Shown here: one piece after another, positions 45,072 to 58,015 of the stretch | How the letters are laid out: every line of letters starts with the position of its first letter | How positions within the stretch are numbered: the stretch's first letter is position 1 | Assembly (NCBI GenBank): GCA_963921825.1 | Contig: OY997593.1 | Span: 43,105,111-43,169,110 of the forward strand | Direction of reading: 5' to 3' | From: Erodium maritimum | Lineage: Eukaryota > Streptophyta > Magnoliopsida > Geraniales > Geraniaceae | Length of the DNA stretch: 64,000 nt | Notes under the pieces: generated by a model | Database searches by the model: none | Told to the model about the DNA's origin: nothing | What the model saw: the letters and a program-made list of their open reading frames with translations, nothing else | Made by a program: the position numbers and the translations under genes

Positions 45072-46747
45072 TGTTGGGTCTCGATGGAGGGTATGAACAC
45101 ATACTTGCAGCGGAAATAACTCGAGACCATGTCATAGAACACTACCAAATATTAGATACACAAGAGAATAAACAATATGGATGTTTCCTTACCAACTAGT
45201 TCAAGAAAAGGAAGAGAACACCAAAGAAACGATGATCGGCTTGAGTCTCCAAGACGCCTACGTATCCAAATGGAATCAAAGCCACGTAGTTCTTCTTTAG
45301 ATGACTCAAGAACACAACAAGAGGGGGGAAAAGTGCCAAACTCGAAATTGTAGTGTGAGAGGGAGAGAAGTTGTGTTTCTATTCTTTTCTTGTGATTTGT
45401 TGTAGGAAAAAGATGACTTAAACCATCAACAACCATCAAGGACAAGTAAGGTGTGAAGCATGGTGTGAAGTAAGACAAGCATGGTGCTAAGTATGGCAAG
45501 ACAAGATGGGTTAGGTGGTGAATCACCAACACCTTAATCCTTGTCTTGCTTACTTAGTACTAATTAATCAAGACTTGATTAATTAGTTCCATGGGCCTTG
45601 GTTGCATGGGCCTTTCATGGGCCTCTTGGAACATGGCCCATGGCCATTCCCAACGAGGTCCCGTGACGTGCTCATCGCCTCCAAGCCTTCCATACCGGAA
45701 ATGTCCAACATTATCCGACGCGATCAATCCCAAGACTCCAAGCCTTGTCTTGATCCGTAATGTCCTATTCACTTACGGGCACATGACCCAAAACCCAGTT
45801 TTGGTCATGTCCCGAGACAACTCTCTTTTGGCCATTCTCCATAAATGTGTCAATGAGTTTCATCCTTCGGTGTGACCCTTAGGTCTATGCATGTCGATAG
45901 ATCAACGTAAAATCCCATTTTACTTGATCCTATATAAGTGGCAACTAACGAGACTTTAGTATTGCCTGACACTACATAGCGAATCGAACCAATCGATTCT
46001 AACCTTTCCGTCCTCCCTGTCATTATCCTTTTATCTCCGATATCCTGATTGAGATAAGGCATAGAGCCGTCATCCTTATTATTCTCAATCACTGTTCCTT
46101 GATATGTGAGATGACTGAATATATGATACCTAGTATCATGTGCATGGCCATGCTATTCTTTCAGTCACTCTCGATCAAGCGGCCGAGAACCGATATCTTT
46201 CCCATACCTCAGTATGAGGGATAAATCCCTTAGCCGTCTTTCGTGTCACTCATGCAACCCGTCCCCAAGCCAATCCTGGCCGTTATGGAAGCCCTGTTAC
46301 GGACAACGTTAGGCTCAGGTCAAACTTAGTTGTTGACTGCATAGTGATCACAAAGACTCCTTGGTCTAAGGATACATGACAAGCTACGACACTGAATATG
46401 TTAATGACTCAATCTATGGCACATATTCAGGGCGGGTCGTCCAATATCATGTCCCACATGATATCTATGATCAGACTCCGGAATCCCATTCCAATGACTA
46501 ACAGAACGTAAGCCATGAAGAGCCATCTTTCATACTAGTCGCTTCTAGTGAAGCTTTATTGACTAGGGACCCATCGAGTGTGATCCATCTCGATCTATGG
46601 TTCTATTCGCATGGTGGGCATAGATCAGAAATCACATCGATATATTACTCCAACACATAAGTAATAGAAAGCCGCTTTAATCTTATTGCTAATGATGATA
46701 TATACATTTGGACATTTATGATTGAACTACGGGCACTAAGACTAACA
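45072..46747 (-). repeat. 5' LTR of element C
   Basis: Same length as the left LTR at an offset of 7,264 bp, with no difference seen in the parts compared. It would supply the promoter of the element. Confidence 0.93.
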
Positions 46748-47227
46748 CTCCGACCTCGACAAGACGGCGAACGGTGGCAGGGAAGTCCGGAGAGCGTCCG
46801 ACGGTGGCTGGAAGAGGCGGCTGAGCTCTGGCGAGACCAAGACCATGGCGGCGGTGGCTGGAGAGCGACCCAAAAGCCCCTCCGTCTCAGATCTGACGAG
46901 GGAGTGAAGGTTCACCGACGATGGAGTGTCTGGTCGGCGTCGTCCAGTCTGCGCTCGTACACAACGTCGCCAGAGAGGGGTGTCTGGTGGAGTCGTCGAG
47001 GAAGCTAAAGGGACGGCGGAGGTACGAACCGTGTTACGTCTCTGTCACCGGCGCTGCGCGAATCGCAACCGGAGAAGACGAACAGGTCGAGGGGGCTCCG
47101 ATGGGTTGGAACTCGGGGGTTTCCTCCTTCGCCGGCGGGGTTGGATCGTGAACGGTGTGGTGAAGGCGAGGGATTTGTTCGGCGTGAAGGAGAGAGCCGA
47201 GATCAGAGAAGGAAGGATCGAGAGAGG
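46748..47227 (-). repeat. F solo LTR, piece 3
   Basis: Begins with the C target duplication CTCCG (46748-46752) and continues the GC-rich outer part of the A-family LTR, matching about 7690-8190 of element A. It ends with AGAGG, the D target site. ORFs here have no family match. Confidence 0.85.
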
Positions 47228-48915
47228 TGTTAGTCTTAGTGCCCGTAGTTCAATCCTAAATGTCCAAATGTATATATCATCGTTAGCAATAAAATTAAAG
47301 CGGCTTTATATTACTTATGTGTTGGAGTAATATATCGATGTGTGCTCTGATCTATGCCCACCATGCGAATAGAACCACAGATCGAGATAGATCACACTCG
47401 ATGGGTCCCTAGTCAACAAAGCTTCACTAGAAGCGACTAGTATGAAAGATGGCTCTTTATGGCTTACGTTCTGTTAGTCATTGGAATGGGATTCCGGAGT
47501 CTGATCATAGATATCATGTGGGACATGATATTGGACGACCCGCCCTGAATATGTGCCATAGATTAAGTCATGAACATATTCAGTGTTGTAGCTTGTCATG
47601 TATCCTTAGACCAAGGAGTCTTTGTGATCGCTATGTAGTCAACAACTGAGTTTGACCTGAGCCTAACGTTGTCCGTAAGAGGGCTTCCATAACGGCCAGG
47701 ATTGGCTTGGGGACGGGCTACATGAGTGACACGAAAGACGGCTAAGGGATTTATCCCTCATACTAAGGTATGGGAAATATATCTGTTCTCGGCCGCTTGA
47801 TCGAGAGTGACTGGAAGAATAGCATGGCCATGCACATGATACTGGGTATCATATCTTCAGTCATCTCACATATCAAGGAACGGTGATTGAGAATTATAAG
47901 GATGACGTCTCTATGCCTTATCTCAATCAGGATATCGGAGATAAAAGGATAATGACAGGGACGACGGAAAGGTTAGAATCGACAGGGTCGATTCGTTATG
48001 TAGTGTCAGACAATACTAAAGTCTCGTTAGTTGCCACTTAAATAGGATCAAGTAAAATGGGATTTTACGTTGATCTATTGACATGCATAAACCTAAGGGT
48101 CACACCGGAGGATGAAACTCATTGACACATTTATGGAGAATGGCCAAAAGGGAGTTGTCTCGGGACATGACCAAAACTGGGTTTTGGGTCATGTGCCCGT
48201 AAGTGAATAGGAATTTACGGATCGAGACAAGGCTTGGAGTCTTGGGATTGATCGCGTCGGATAATGTTGGACATTTCCGGCATGGAAGGCATGGAGGCGA
48301 TGAGCGAATCACGGGACCTCGTTGGAAATGGCCACGGGCCATGTTCCAAGAGGCCCATGAAAGGCCCATGCAACCAAGGCCCATGCAACTAATTAATCAA
48401 GTCTTGATTAATTAGTACTAAGTAAGCAAGACAAGGATTAAGGTGTTGGTGATTCACCACCTAACCCAATCTTGTCTTGCCATACTTTGTCCTATTTACA
48501 CCTTACTTGACACCATACTTGTCCCATGCCTTTAGTTGGACAAGTATGGGTTTTGTTATGTTTAAGTCATCTTTTTCCAACATAACAAACACAAGACAAG
48601 AATAGGAAACACATTTTCTCTCCCTCTTCCATGGCCATTTCGGGTTTGGCTAGTTTCCATCTCCATTTTTGTGTTCTTGAGTCCTAAAAGAGAAGAACTA
48701 CGTGGCTTTGATTCCCATGTGGATACGTAGGCGTCTTGGAGACTCAAGCCAATCATTCGTTAACTGGTGTTCTTGTTTTGCTAAGAGATAGTGCTGAATT
48801 TTTCTCTTGTGAATCCATTCTTTGTTAGTTGTTTCATGGTTTTAATTGTCTCTTGGTTTTACTTGATTTTCCGCTGCGAGTTGGTTCATCTCCAACGCTA
48901 CCTCGAGACCCAACA
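47228..48915 (+). repeat. 5' LTR of element D
   Basis: 1,688 bp, TGTTAG to CCAACA. It is homologous to the C LTR in reverse complement and close to solo LTR G. The 70-codon frame at 48203-48415 is open here too. Confidence 0.92.
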
Positions 48916-48916
48916 G

Positions 48917-48929
48917 TGGTATCAGAGCC
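48917..48929 (+). other. Primer-binding site of element D (tRNA-iMet type)
   Basis: TGGTATCAGAGCC, one base after the 5' LTR end. Confidence 0.92.
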
Positions 48930-50083
48930 GTGCTACCTTCGGGATTCACAAGACGATGTTCAAAGTTTCGGTTTTGCTTGAAAGTTTTGTTTTGACATGT
49001 TGTTTTGCTAAATTGTTTGATAACATGTTTTAAATTCTTGTTTATGGATTTAATGCATGTAAAATGAATTTTTGAAAATTATTCTTTTCACGGCCTGCGA
49101 GCCGTTAGAGTTAGCGTGTAATTATTCTTTCAATGTGTGGTCGTCGAACCACTTGTTTGTAATATTTATTTATTCCCGACCTGCGAGTCGTGTATTAAAT
49201 TGTAATATTTTACTCAAGACGAAGAAAGGGTGAAAAGGTCATTTGGTGGCTTTTCGGGTGTTGGCATCGGCTTGGAGTCGGTGGAGCTCAAGAAGCTAGT
49301 GGGAGTTAGTTTAGGGGGCTATTATGTGCACATTTATCGCTTTATGCTTGGTTTAGTTTATGCATGATTAATTCTATGTGTTTTAGAATTGCATGCTTAC
49401 CTTTATTTACCGAGCATATCACCTCACATGCAAAGATAAAATTGGTATTTTAATCCTTGTGTGTGAACCCTTAGAACCGTTATTGCATTGGATGTAGTTG
49501 ACGGGTTCAAAGGAAGAATTACATTGGATGTAATTTGAGGCATCATTGCATTTGGAATGTAGTTGATGTGCTCATCGCATCTAGGATGTGCCAAAGTTTT
49601 GAACAGAACCGGACAAGTAAAAACGGGTCATGTCCGATACCTCCCAAATTCTCAACACCTTACTACCTCCCCGTCCTATGGGTGTCGTGCGCCTTAGCGG
49701 AGCATCCATGGGAAAGCGGGCTAGTAGGTTTGGACGACATATGTGGGTGTCGTGCGCCTTAGCGGAACACCTACATAGTGGCGGGTCATAGTTGAAAATT
49801 TGTGGACCCGACTACGATTCTCAGCTAGGGTTGAGCTAGGGTATCAGATAGGGTAAGCCGTGTACTTAAGTACATACCCTAGCCAAGAGTCACATTGGAT
49901 GTGATTGGACGGGGTCCTACCTACATAGCTCGATTGAGTGGTGAGCCTTCGTTCAGCTTGATCGAGTGAATCAAGGATCTTGGTTTCAGATTCTAAAGGT
50001 TTAGAATCGATTGTTGGTGTTTAAGCTTGATCTTCATAAAATTTATTCAGTTTACTGATTGAATTTTATCTGTTGTAGATCAA
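48930..50083 (+). other. Untranslated leader of element D
   Basis: Aligns with the C leader. It keeps the repeated ATTGGATGTA motifs (about 49487-49563 and 49892) and the twice-repeated GGGTGTCGTGCGCCTTAGCG block (49679 and 49747). No gene seen. Confidence 0.6.
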
Positions 50084-53000
50084 ATGGCAAATTCAGCGAA
50101 CATTAATAGTTTGTCATTAAAAACCATTCTTGAAAGGGTCAAGCTAAATGGGACAAACTATTTGGACTGGTACAGAATTTTGAGGATAGTCCTCAAGTCT
50201 GAACACAAAGAATATGTCCTTGACAAGGCTGTCTCTAAGACCATATCAGAGTTACATGAAGTGTCATTAATTGCTGAGAAGAATATATCAGGGATCTGGG
50301 ATCCAAGGATATTCTAATGGCCAACAAGGGAATTGGAAGTGGCAAGGGCGGGGCCCATGCGCACTTGGCAGGAAAGATGAGACACATGAGAATGTCTGCT
50401 TCTACTGCCAATAGCCTGGTCATTGGAACCGGGATTACAGGAAGTTCACGGCTGATCTGAAGAAGGGCAGTGGGACTGCGCCTTCATCAAATAGCACGGA
50501 TGATCTGAAGAAGGGCAGTAGGAGTGCGCCTTCATCAGGAAACCTGGATGATCTAAGGAAGGGCGGTGGGACCGTGCCTTCATTCTGTATTAACTCTATA
50601 GAGCTACATCTCTCTACTTCCAAAGATTCATGGGTATTAGATACCAGGACTGAATCTCACACATGCACTTATATATGGTGGCTGAAAGTAGGAGAGGTTT
50701 GGAAAGCACGAAGTGGACCTCAGAGTTGTGGCAACTGCTGTAGGATCCATGAGTCTTGCTTTGCCAAGAGGCCTTGTCTTAGTACTGTATAATGTATATT
50801 GCATACCTACTTTTAGTAGGAATATTATATCTGTATCCGTGTTTGACAAGGAAGGATATAATGTTAATATTGGAAATGGAGTTTTCAATGTTCTATGCAA
50901 TGATATGTTTTATAGCAGTACTGACTTGGTTGGAGGATTGTACATATTAGATATGGGTAACAATGCCTCAAGTTCTATATATTCCGTTAATACCAAGAGG
51001 TCTAAATCCAACGATTTAAACCTAACTCTGTTAAGGCACTGTCATTTAGGTCGCATAAACAAGAAGCACCTATCAGCACTTCAGAAGTGCTGACTTTCAG
51101 GTTCATTCGAATTCCATTCGATCGATAGGTGCAAGGTTTGTTTGATGGGCAAAATGACTAAAGTGCCCTTTTATCGATCGCGATGAAAGGGCGGGTGAAT
51201 TATTGGGGCTGATACACTCGAATGTGTGTAGACCAATAAGTTCACTTGCCAGGAGGGGTTTTACCTACTTTATCACATTTACTGATGATTATAGTAAATA
51301 TGGTTATGTCTATTCGTTGAGACATAAGCCTGAAGCTTTTGATAAAATCAAAGAGTTTAAGACTAAAGTAGAAAACCAGCTCGACAAAGGTATTAAGGCA
51401 CTTTGATTGGATCGAGGTGGAAAATACTTGACCACAGAGTTATTAGATCATCTAAAAGAGAATGAGATCCTTTTGGAATGGACTCCTCCTGGGACACTGT
51501 AGTTGAAAGGTGTAGCCAAACGGAGAAATCGGGCATTGTTAGACAATGGTCCGTTCCATGATTAGTTGGACTGATCTCCCAATCTCTTTCTGGGGTTATG
51601 CTCTAGAGACGACCGCATTCATAGTGAATCGGGCTTCGACGAAGGGTGTGGAAGGGACACCATTTTAAAAATGGTACGGGATGATGTCCGATTTGTCCTT
51701 CCTAAAGATTTGTGGTTGCGAGGCTTATGTGAAACATTTGGTTTCGACTAAGCTCGAACCAAGATCTGAGATATGCACCTTCGTGTGGTATCCCAAAGCA
51801 ACAAGGGGATACTACTTCTACAATCCCAGTGAGAACATGGTGTTCGCCGCTTGGGGTGGGGTCTTCATGGAAAAGTAGTTTTGTTTCCAAAGACGTCATT
51901 GGGAGGACTGTGCATCTCGAAGAAATTCAGGATGGTACAGATCTGTCTAAACCAATTGACAACCCAGTAGAAAGGAGCCAGAGATTGTCGTAGAGTAAGA
52001 ACCAATTCCTGTTACAATTCTGGAAGGTCCAAGGCGATTTGAAAGGATCAATCTTCCACCCCCAAGATATGGTATCCGGAGGTGACAATGAAGTCATGGT
52101 GGATCACGATGATCCAGCCACCTTTCAAGAAGTCGTGGATGGGCCCGACTCCGAGTTATGGATGGGAGCCATGAAGGAAGAAATGCAATCCATGTCGGAC
52201 AACCGAGTCTGGGAACCGGTTGATCCCATCAATGGTATGAGGACCATCGGATGCAAATGGATCTTCAAGGTGAAGATGGACATGGACGGCAACCCTCTGA
52301 ACTACAAAGCTCAACTGGTGGCGAAAGGTTATAGGCATGGATTGACTATGAAGAAACCTTCTCCTTAGTGGCTATGGTCAAAATCGATCCAAATTCTTCT
52401 TGACATAACTGCGTATCATAATTACGAGATATGGCAAGTGGATGTCAAAACCTCTTTCCTAAATGGAAATTTGACTGAGTACGTTTGTATGTCTCGGCCC
52501 AAAGGTTTTGACGATCCGAAGAATAAAGGAAAGATTTATAAGTTGTTGAAATCCATTTATGGATTGAAACGAACTTCTCGGAGTTGGATCCTTCATTTTG
52601 ATGAAGCTGTAATTGGATTTGGCTTAATCAAGAACGAGGATGAATGTTGCGTTTATAAGAAGGCTAGTGGGAGCAAGATTACCTTTCTGGTTCTCATTGA
52701 AAACGACATCCCAACCTTGCACGAGACTTAAGCTTGGTTGAGGAAGTGTTTTTCAATAAATGACTTAGGCGATGCTTCTTATATCTTAGGGATTAAGATA
52801 TGTAGAGATCGCACCAAGAGGGTCTTGGATTTAAGTCAGGGAACCTATGTGAACAAGGCATTGAGTAGGTTCTTAATGCTCGATTAAAAGAAAGTACTCT
52901 TACCCACTAGTCATGGCATTTATCTCAGCAGGACTCGATGTCCTAAGACAACTGATGAGTTGAAAAGGATGATGAGAATCCTATGAGCCTAGGGGCAGGA

Positions 53001-53592
53001 TCGATCATCTATGCCATGACATGTATGAGACCGGACGTATCGTAAGCCTTATGTTGTACCAGTAGAGATCATTCTAACCCGGGGGAAAGATGATGCTGAA
53101 CTAGTCGTCGAAGGATGAGTAGACGCTAGTTTTCCAAGACAAATCCAGATGACTTTAAAAGTCAGTCAGGATATGTGTTTACGCTGAATGGCAGAGCTTT
53201 AGCTGGGAGAGCGTAAAGAAGGATACCATTGCCGAATCTACGACAGAGGCCAAGTACATGGATGCTGCAGAGGCAGCTAAGGAGGCTATGTGGATTTGGA
53301 AATTCATGGCAGGGCTGGGTGTAATTAAAAACCCATCCAGCCCGGTGAATTCATCTTGCGACAACACAAGGGCCATTGCTCAAGCTAAAAGCCTAGATCG
53401 TATAACAAATCCAAAAATGTACTGCGGCGTATCCACCTCATCAGATAAATACTGAACTGAGGTGAATTGAAGATAACCTATATTGCAACAGATGATAACA
53501 TAGCCAACCCTTTGACTAAGGCAGTGTCGCTACCTGAACATGTTAGACATGTAAAGTCGATGGGGACATATTGGAGTTTAGATTGGAACTAG
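50084..53592 (+). pseudogene. Element D gag-pol remnant
   Basis: ATG at 50084 (MANSANINSLSLKTILERVK) matches the C start. After EYVLDKAVS the frame jumps to the equivalent of C residue about 189 (KTISELH), so roughly 140 Gag residues are deleted. A 48-bp in-frame triplication follows the knuckle region. Protease DTGAES reads DTRTES. Integrase, RT and RNase H pieces follow in order at 51203-51406, 51681-51878, 52039-52368, 52438-52731 and 53258-53455. The YVDD segment is deleted (VLIENDIP follows directly). The final stop is at 53590-53592. Many other stops occur; it is not functional. Confidence 0.88.
50454..50597 (+). repeat. 48-bp in-frame triplication in D gag
   Basis: Units start at 50454, 50502 and 50550 with GATCTGAAGAAGGGC or GATCTAAGGAAGGGC. 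Each encodes 16 residues of DLKKG...APSS type. Element C has a single copy (residues about 286-297). It lies between the zinc knuckle and the protease. Confidence 0.85.
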
Positions 53593-53606
53593 GGCGAGTG
53601 GGAGAT

Positions 53607-55294
53607 TTTTAGTCTTAGTGCCCGTAGTTCAATCCTAAATGTCTAAATGTATATATCATCGTTAGCAATAAAATTAAAGCGGCTTTATATTACTTATATG
53701 TTGGAGTAATATATCGATGTGTACTCTGATCTATGCCCACCATGCGAATAGAACCACAGATCGAGATAGATCACACTCGATGGGTCCCTAGTCAACAAAG
53801 CTTCACTAGAAGCGACTAGTATGAAAGATGGCTCTTTATGGCTTACGTTCTGTTAGTCATTGGAATGGGATTCCGGAGTCTGATCATAGATATCATGTGG
53901 GACATGATATTGGACGACCCGCCCTGAATATGTGCCATAGATTAAGTCATGAACATATTCAGTGTTGTAGCTTGTCATGTATCCTTAGACCAAGGAGTCT
54001 TTGTGATCGCTATGTAGTCAACAACTGAGTTTGACCTGAGCCTAACGTTGTCCGTAAGAGGGCTTCCATAACGGCCAGGATTGGCTTGGGGACGGGCTAC
54101 ATGAGTGACACGAAAGACGGCTAAGGGATTTATCCCTCATACTAAGGTATGGGAAAGATATCAATTCTCGGCCGCTTGATCGAGAGTGACTAGAAGAATA
54201 GCATGGCCATGCACATGATACTGGGTATCATATCTTCAGTCATCTCACATATCAAGGAACGGTGATTGAGAATAATAAGGATGACGGCTCTATGCCTTAT
54301 CTCAATCAGGATATCGGAGATAAAAGGATAATGACAGGGACGACGGAAAGGTTAGAATCGACAGGGTCGATTCGTTATGTAGTGTCAGGCAATACTAAAG
54401 TCTCGTTAGTTGCCACTTAAATAGGATCAAGTAAAATGAGATTTTACGTTGATCTATTGACATGCATAAACCTAAGGGTCACACCGGAGGATGAAACTCA
54501 TTGACACTTTTATAGAGAATGGCCAAAAGGGAGTTGTCTCGGGGAATGACCAAAACTGGGTTTTGGGTCATGTGCCCGTAAGTGAATAGGAATTTACGGA
54601 TCGAGACAAGGCTTGGAGTCTTGGGATTGATCGCGTCGGATAATGTTGGACATTTCCGGTATGGAAGGCATGGAGGCGATGAGCGAATCACGGGACCTCG
54701 TTGGAAATGGCCACGGGCCATGTTCCAAGAGGCCCATGAAAGGCCCATGCAACCAAGGCCCATGGAACTAATTAATCAAGTCTTGATTAATTAGTACTAA
54801 GTAAGCAAGACAAGGATTAAGGTGTTGGTGATTCACCACCTAACCCAATCTTGTCTTGCCATACTTTGTCCTATTTACACCTTACTTGACACCATACTTG
54901 TCCCATGCCTTTAGTTGGACAAGTATGGGTTTTGTTATGTTTAAGTCATCTTTTTCCAACATAACAAACACAAGACAAGAATAGGAAACACATTTTCTCT
55001 CCCTCTTCCATGGCCATTTCCGGTTTGGCTAGTTTCCACCTCCATTTTTGTGTTCTTGAGTCCTCAAAGAGAAGAACTACGTGGCTTTGATTCCCATGTG
55101 GATACGTAGGCGTCTTGGAGACTCAAGCCAATCATTCGTTAACCGGTGTTCTTGTTTTGCTAAGAGATAGTGCTGAATTTTTCTCTTGTGAATCCATTCT
55201 TTGTTAGTTGTTTCATGGTTTTAATTGTCTCTTGGTTTTACTTGATTTTCCGCTGCGAGTTGGTTCATCTCCAACCCTACCTCGAGACCCAACA
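53607..55294 (+). repeat. 3' LTR of element D
   Basis: 1,688 bp, collinear with the 5' LTR. It follows the purine-rich GGCGAGTGGGAGAT. The first dinucleotide is TT rather than TG. Confidence 0.9.
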
Positions 55295-55578
55295 AGAGGA
55301 GAGGTGGCGTTTCTTGGGATGTGTGCGTGGAAGTGAGGATGAAGACGAGTGAATAGTGGCGCTTTAGGGTTGAGTAAGTCTGAGCTGGGCTTGGGCCCGA
55401 TGCTGGCTTGGGCTCAGCATTCTGGGCTTGGGCCTGAGCCATCCTGGCCCAACTTTTTTTTTTTATTTCTTTTCTTTTTATTTTGTAGTTGTTCCAAAAT
55501 TTTAACCCGCTTTCTAACCTCGACGTTCCAACGAACAAATCTTAAAACTTAACACTTTAAACCGGGGTGGTCTTTACA
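55295..55578 (-). repeat. F solo LTR, piece 4 (outer end)
   Basis: Starts with the D target duplication AGAGG. It matches the last 280 bp of the A LTR and ends ACCGGGGTGGTCTTTACA, followed by the F duplication GAAAT at 55579-55583. Confidence 0.88.
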
Positions 55579-55583
55579 GAAAT

Positions 55584-56268
55584 AAATGTGATAAATGAAG
55601 ATACGTCTTCAAAAGATGGTGAAAAACTTGAAAAAAATGACAATAAAGAGATCTCGATTAACTATGTCACTTCAGGTGAAGGATGGAATAAAAAATAAAT
55701 TGTTGTGGATGATGTATTTGCACATGCAGTTGTATTAGATATTTCAAAAGAAAAATAGGATCATGAACCAAAATCAGTCAGTGAATACCGACGGATAAAT
55801 GATTGGCCGAAATGAAAAAAAAGCCATTGAGAGAATTGAATTCACTCAATAAACGCCAACTCTTTAGACTTGTAGTCCAGACACTGAAGATGTCAAGCCC
55901 ATAGGATATAAATGAGTATTTGTGCGCAAAATAAATGAGAAAAACGAGGTCGTAAGATACAAAGCGCGACTCATCGCACAAGGATTTTCACAACAACCGG
56001 GAATTGATTATGAAGAGACATATTCACCAGTTATGGATGCAATAATGTTCAGATTTTTACTCGGGATGTCAATTTTAGAGGGAATCCAAATGAATTTGAT
56101 GGATGCCATGACAACCTATTTATATAGGCCACTTGATAATGACATTTACATGAAAGTCCCTGAAGGGATAAAAATGCATGAAGCATGCATCTCAAAACCT
56201 CAAGAAATTTACTCAATAAAGCTCCAAAGATCTTTGTATGGGCTAAAACAATATGTTCGAATGTGGTA
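55584..56268 (+). pseudogene. Element E reverse transcriptase remnant
   Basis: A plus-strand frame from 55922 reads INEKNEVVRYKARLIAQGFS, YEETYSPVMD and LYRPLDNDIYMKVPEG, then SLYGLKQ and MWYN. This is the first half of a copia RT. The upstream part (55584-55920) is more decayed. It resumes E after the F insertion and ends at the G insertion. Confidence 0.85.
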
Positions 56269-56273
56269 TAATC

Positions 56274-57962
56274 TGTTAGTCTTAGTGCCCGTAGTTCGAT
56301 CCTAAATGTCCAAATGTATATATCATCGTTAGCAATAAAATTAAAGCGGCTTTATATTACTTATGTGTTGGAGTAATATATCGATGTGTGCTCTGATCTA
56401 TGCCTACCATCCGAATAGAACCATAGATCGAGATAGATCACACTCGATGAGTCCCTAGTCAACAAAACTTCACTAAAAGCGACTAGTATGAAAGATGTCT
56501 CTTTATGGCTTACATTCTGTTAGTCATTGGAATGGGATTTCGGAGTCTGATCATAGATATCATGTGGGACATGATATATTAGACGACCCGCCCTGAATAT
56601 GTGCCATAGATTAAGTCATGAACATATTCAGCGTCGTAGCTTGTCATGTATCCTTAGACCAAGGAGTCTTTGTGATCGCTATGTAGTCAACAACTGAGTT
56701 TGACCTGAGCCTAATGTTGTCCGTAACAGGGCTTCCATAACGGCCAGGATTGGCTTGGGGACGGGCTACATGAGTGACACGAAAGACGGCTAAGGGATTT
56801 ATCCCTCATACTGAGGTATGTGAAAGATATCAGTTCTCGGTCGCTTGATCGAGAGTGACTGAACGAATAGCATGGCCATGCACATGATACTGGGTATCAT
56901 ATCTTCAGTCATCTCACATATCAAGGAACGGTGATTGAGAATAATAAGGATGACGGCTCTATGCCTTATCTCAATCAGGATATCGGAGATAAAAGGATAA
57001 TGACAGGGACGACGGAAAGGTTAGAATCGACAGGGTCGATTCGTTATGTAGTGTCAGGCAATACTAAAGTCTCGTTAGTTGCCACTTAAATAGGATCAAG
57101 TAAAATGAGATTTTACGTTGATCTATTGACATGCATAAACCTAAGGGTCACACCGGAGGATGAAACTCATTGACACATTTATGGAGAATGGCCAAAAGGG
57201 AGTTGTCTCGGGACATGACCAAAACTGGGTTTTGGGTCATGTGCCCGTAAGTGAATAGGAATTTACGGATCGAGAAAAGGCTTGGAGTCTTGGGATTGAT
57301 CGTGTCGGATAATGTTGGACATTTCTGGTATGGAAGGCTTGGAGGCGATGAGCGAATCACGGGACCTTGTTGGAAATGGCCACGGGCCATGTTCCAAGGG
57401 GCCCATGAAAGGCCCATGCAACCAAGGCCCATGAAACTAATTAATCAAGTCTTGATTAATTAGTACTAAGTAAGGAAGACAAGGATTAATGTGTTGGTGA
57501 TTCACCACCTAACCCAATCTTGTCTTGCCATACTTTGTCCTATTTACACCTTACTTGACACCATACTTGTCCCATGCCTTCAGTTGGACAAGTATGAGGT
57601 TTGTTATGTTTAAGTCATCTTTTTTCAACATAACAAACACAAGACAACAATAGGAAACACAACTTCTCCCTCCTCTCCCTTGCAATTTCGGGTTTGGCAA
57701 GCTCCCACCTCCAATTTTGTGTTCTTGAGTCCTCAAAGAGAAGAACTACGTGGCTTTGATTCCCATGTGGATACGTAGGCGTCTTGGAGACTCAAGTCAA
57801 TCATTCGTTACCCGGTGTTCTTGTTTTGGTAAGAAATAGTGCTGAATTTTTCTCTTGTGAATCCATTCTTTGTTAGTTGTTTCATGGTTTAATCGTCTCT
57901 TGGTTTTCATTGATTTTCCGCTGCGAGTTGGTTCATCTCCAACCCTACCTCGAGACCCAACA
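56274..57962 (+). mobile_element. Element G: solo LTR of the C/D copia family
   Basis: 1,689 bp, TGTTAG to CCAACA, flanked by the perfect duplication TAATC (56269-56273 and 57963-57967). It aligns end to end with the D LTRs and has no internal sequence. It interrupts the RT of element E inside the codons for MWYN. The family's 70-codon frame is open here at 57251-57463. Confidence 0.93.
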
Positions 57963-57967
57963 TAATC

Positions 57968-58015
57968 TTGTCAGTGAATACCTTTTGAGAAAATGATACA
58001 TCAACAATAAAATAT
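57968..58015 (+). pseudogene. Last fragment of element E RT
   Basis: After solo LTR G the plus strand continues with SEYLLRK, then after a stop YINNKICPCP, which fits the next block of a copia RT. Homology ends near 58015, where MULE coding sequence on the other strand begins. Confidence 0.6.

Larger units (their letters stand above)
37808..46747 (-). mobile_element. Element C: complete, young Ty1/copia retrotransposon
   Basis: 8,940 bp. LTRs of 1,676 bp lie at 37808-39483 and 45072-46747, with TGTTGGG...CTAACA ends. The 5-bp target duplication CTCCG is at 37803-37807 and 46748-46752. A tRNA-iMet type primer site (45058-45070) and a polypurine tract (39484-39497) are in place, and one unbroken gag-pol ORF is present. 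The LTRs look identical wherever I compared them, and the four ORFs inside each translate identically. By structure it is recent and possibly autonomous. It inserted into solo LTR F. Confidence 0.95.
47228..55294 (+). mobile_element. Element D: decayed Ty1/copia relative of C
   Basis: LTRs at 47228-48915 and 53607-55294 (1,688 bp each), primer site at 48917-48929, and TSD AGAGG at 47223-47227 and 55295-55299. It lies opposite to C and is the same family in LTR, leader and protein sequence. The 3' LTR start is mutated from TG to TT. The coding region is broken and lacks most of gag. The LTRs have diverged visibly, so D inserted before C. Confidence 0.92.
22429..55578 (-). mobile_element. Element F: solo LTR of the A family, itself split by B, C and D
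   Basis: The outer ends are TGTCACACCCC (22429) and TTTACA (55578), flanked by the perfect 5-bp duplication GAAAT at 22424-22428 and 55579-55583. Its sequence lies in four pieces: 22429-22599, about 35897-37807, 46753-47227 and 55300-55578, together about 2.8 kb. The pieces are collinear with the A 5' LTR. No internal region is present, so this is a solo LTR left by LTR-LTR recombination. Like A, it reads in the minus orientation. Confidence 0.88.
18826..58015 (+). mobile_element. Element E: old Ty1/copia element, split by nested insertions and 3'-truncated
   Basis: Three collinear plus-strand pieces make one copia body: about 18826-22428, 55584-56268 and 57968-58015. The RT frame resumes across each gap once the inserted LTRs and one TSD copy are removed. 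Gag, zinc knuckle and integrase are in the first piece; RT is in the second and third. The 3' part (RT C-terminus, RNase H, 3' LTR) is missing where the MULE begins. Many stops mark it as the oldest layer of the nest. Confidence 0.85.

Noticed and set aside
46718-47330. ORFs of 96 and 134 codons at the C/F boundary
   Set aside because: They span element boundaries (end of C LTR, F LTR piece 3, start of D), so they are chance frames.
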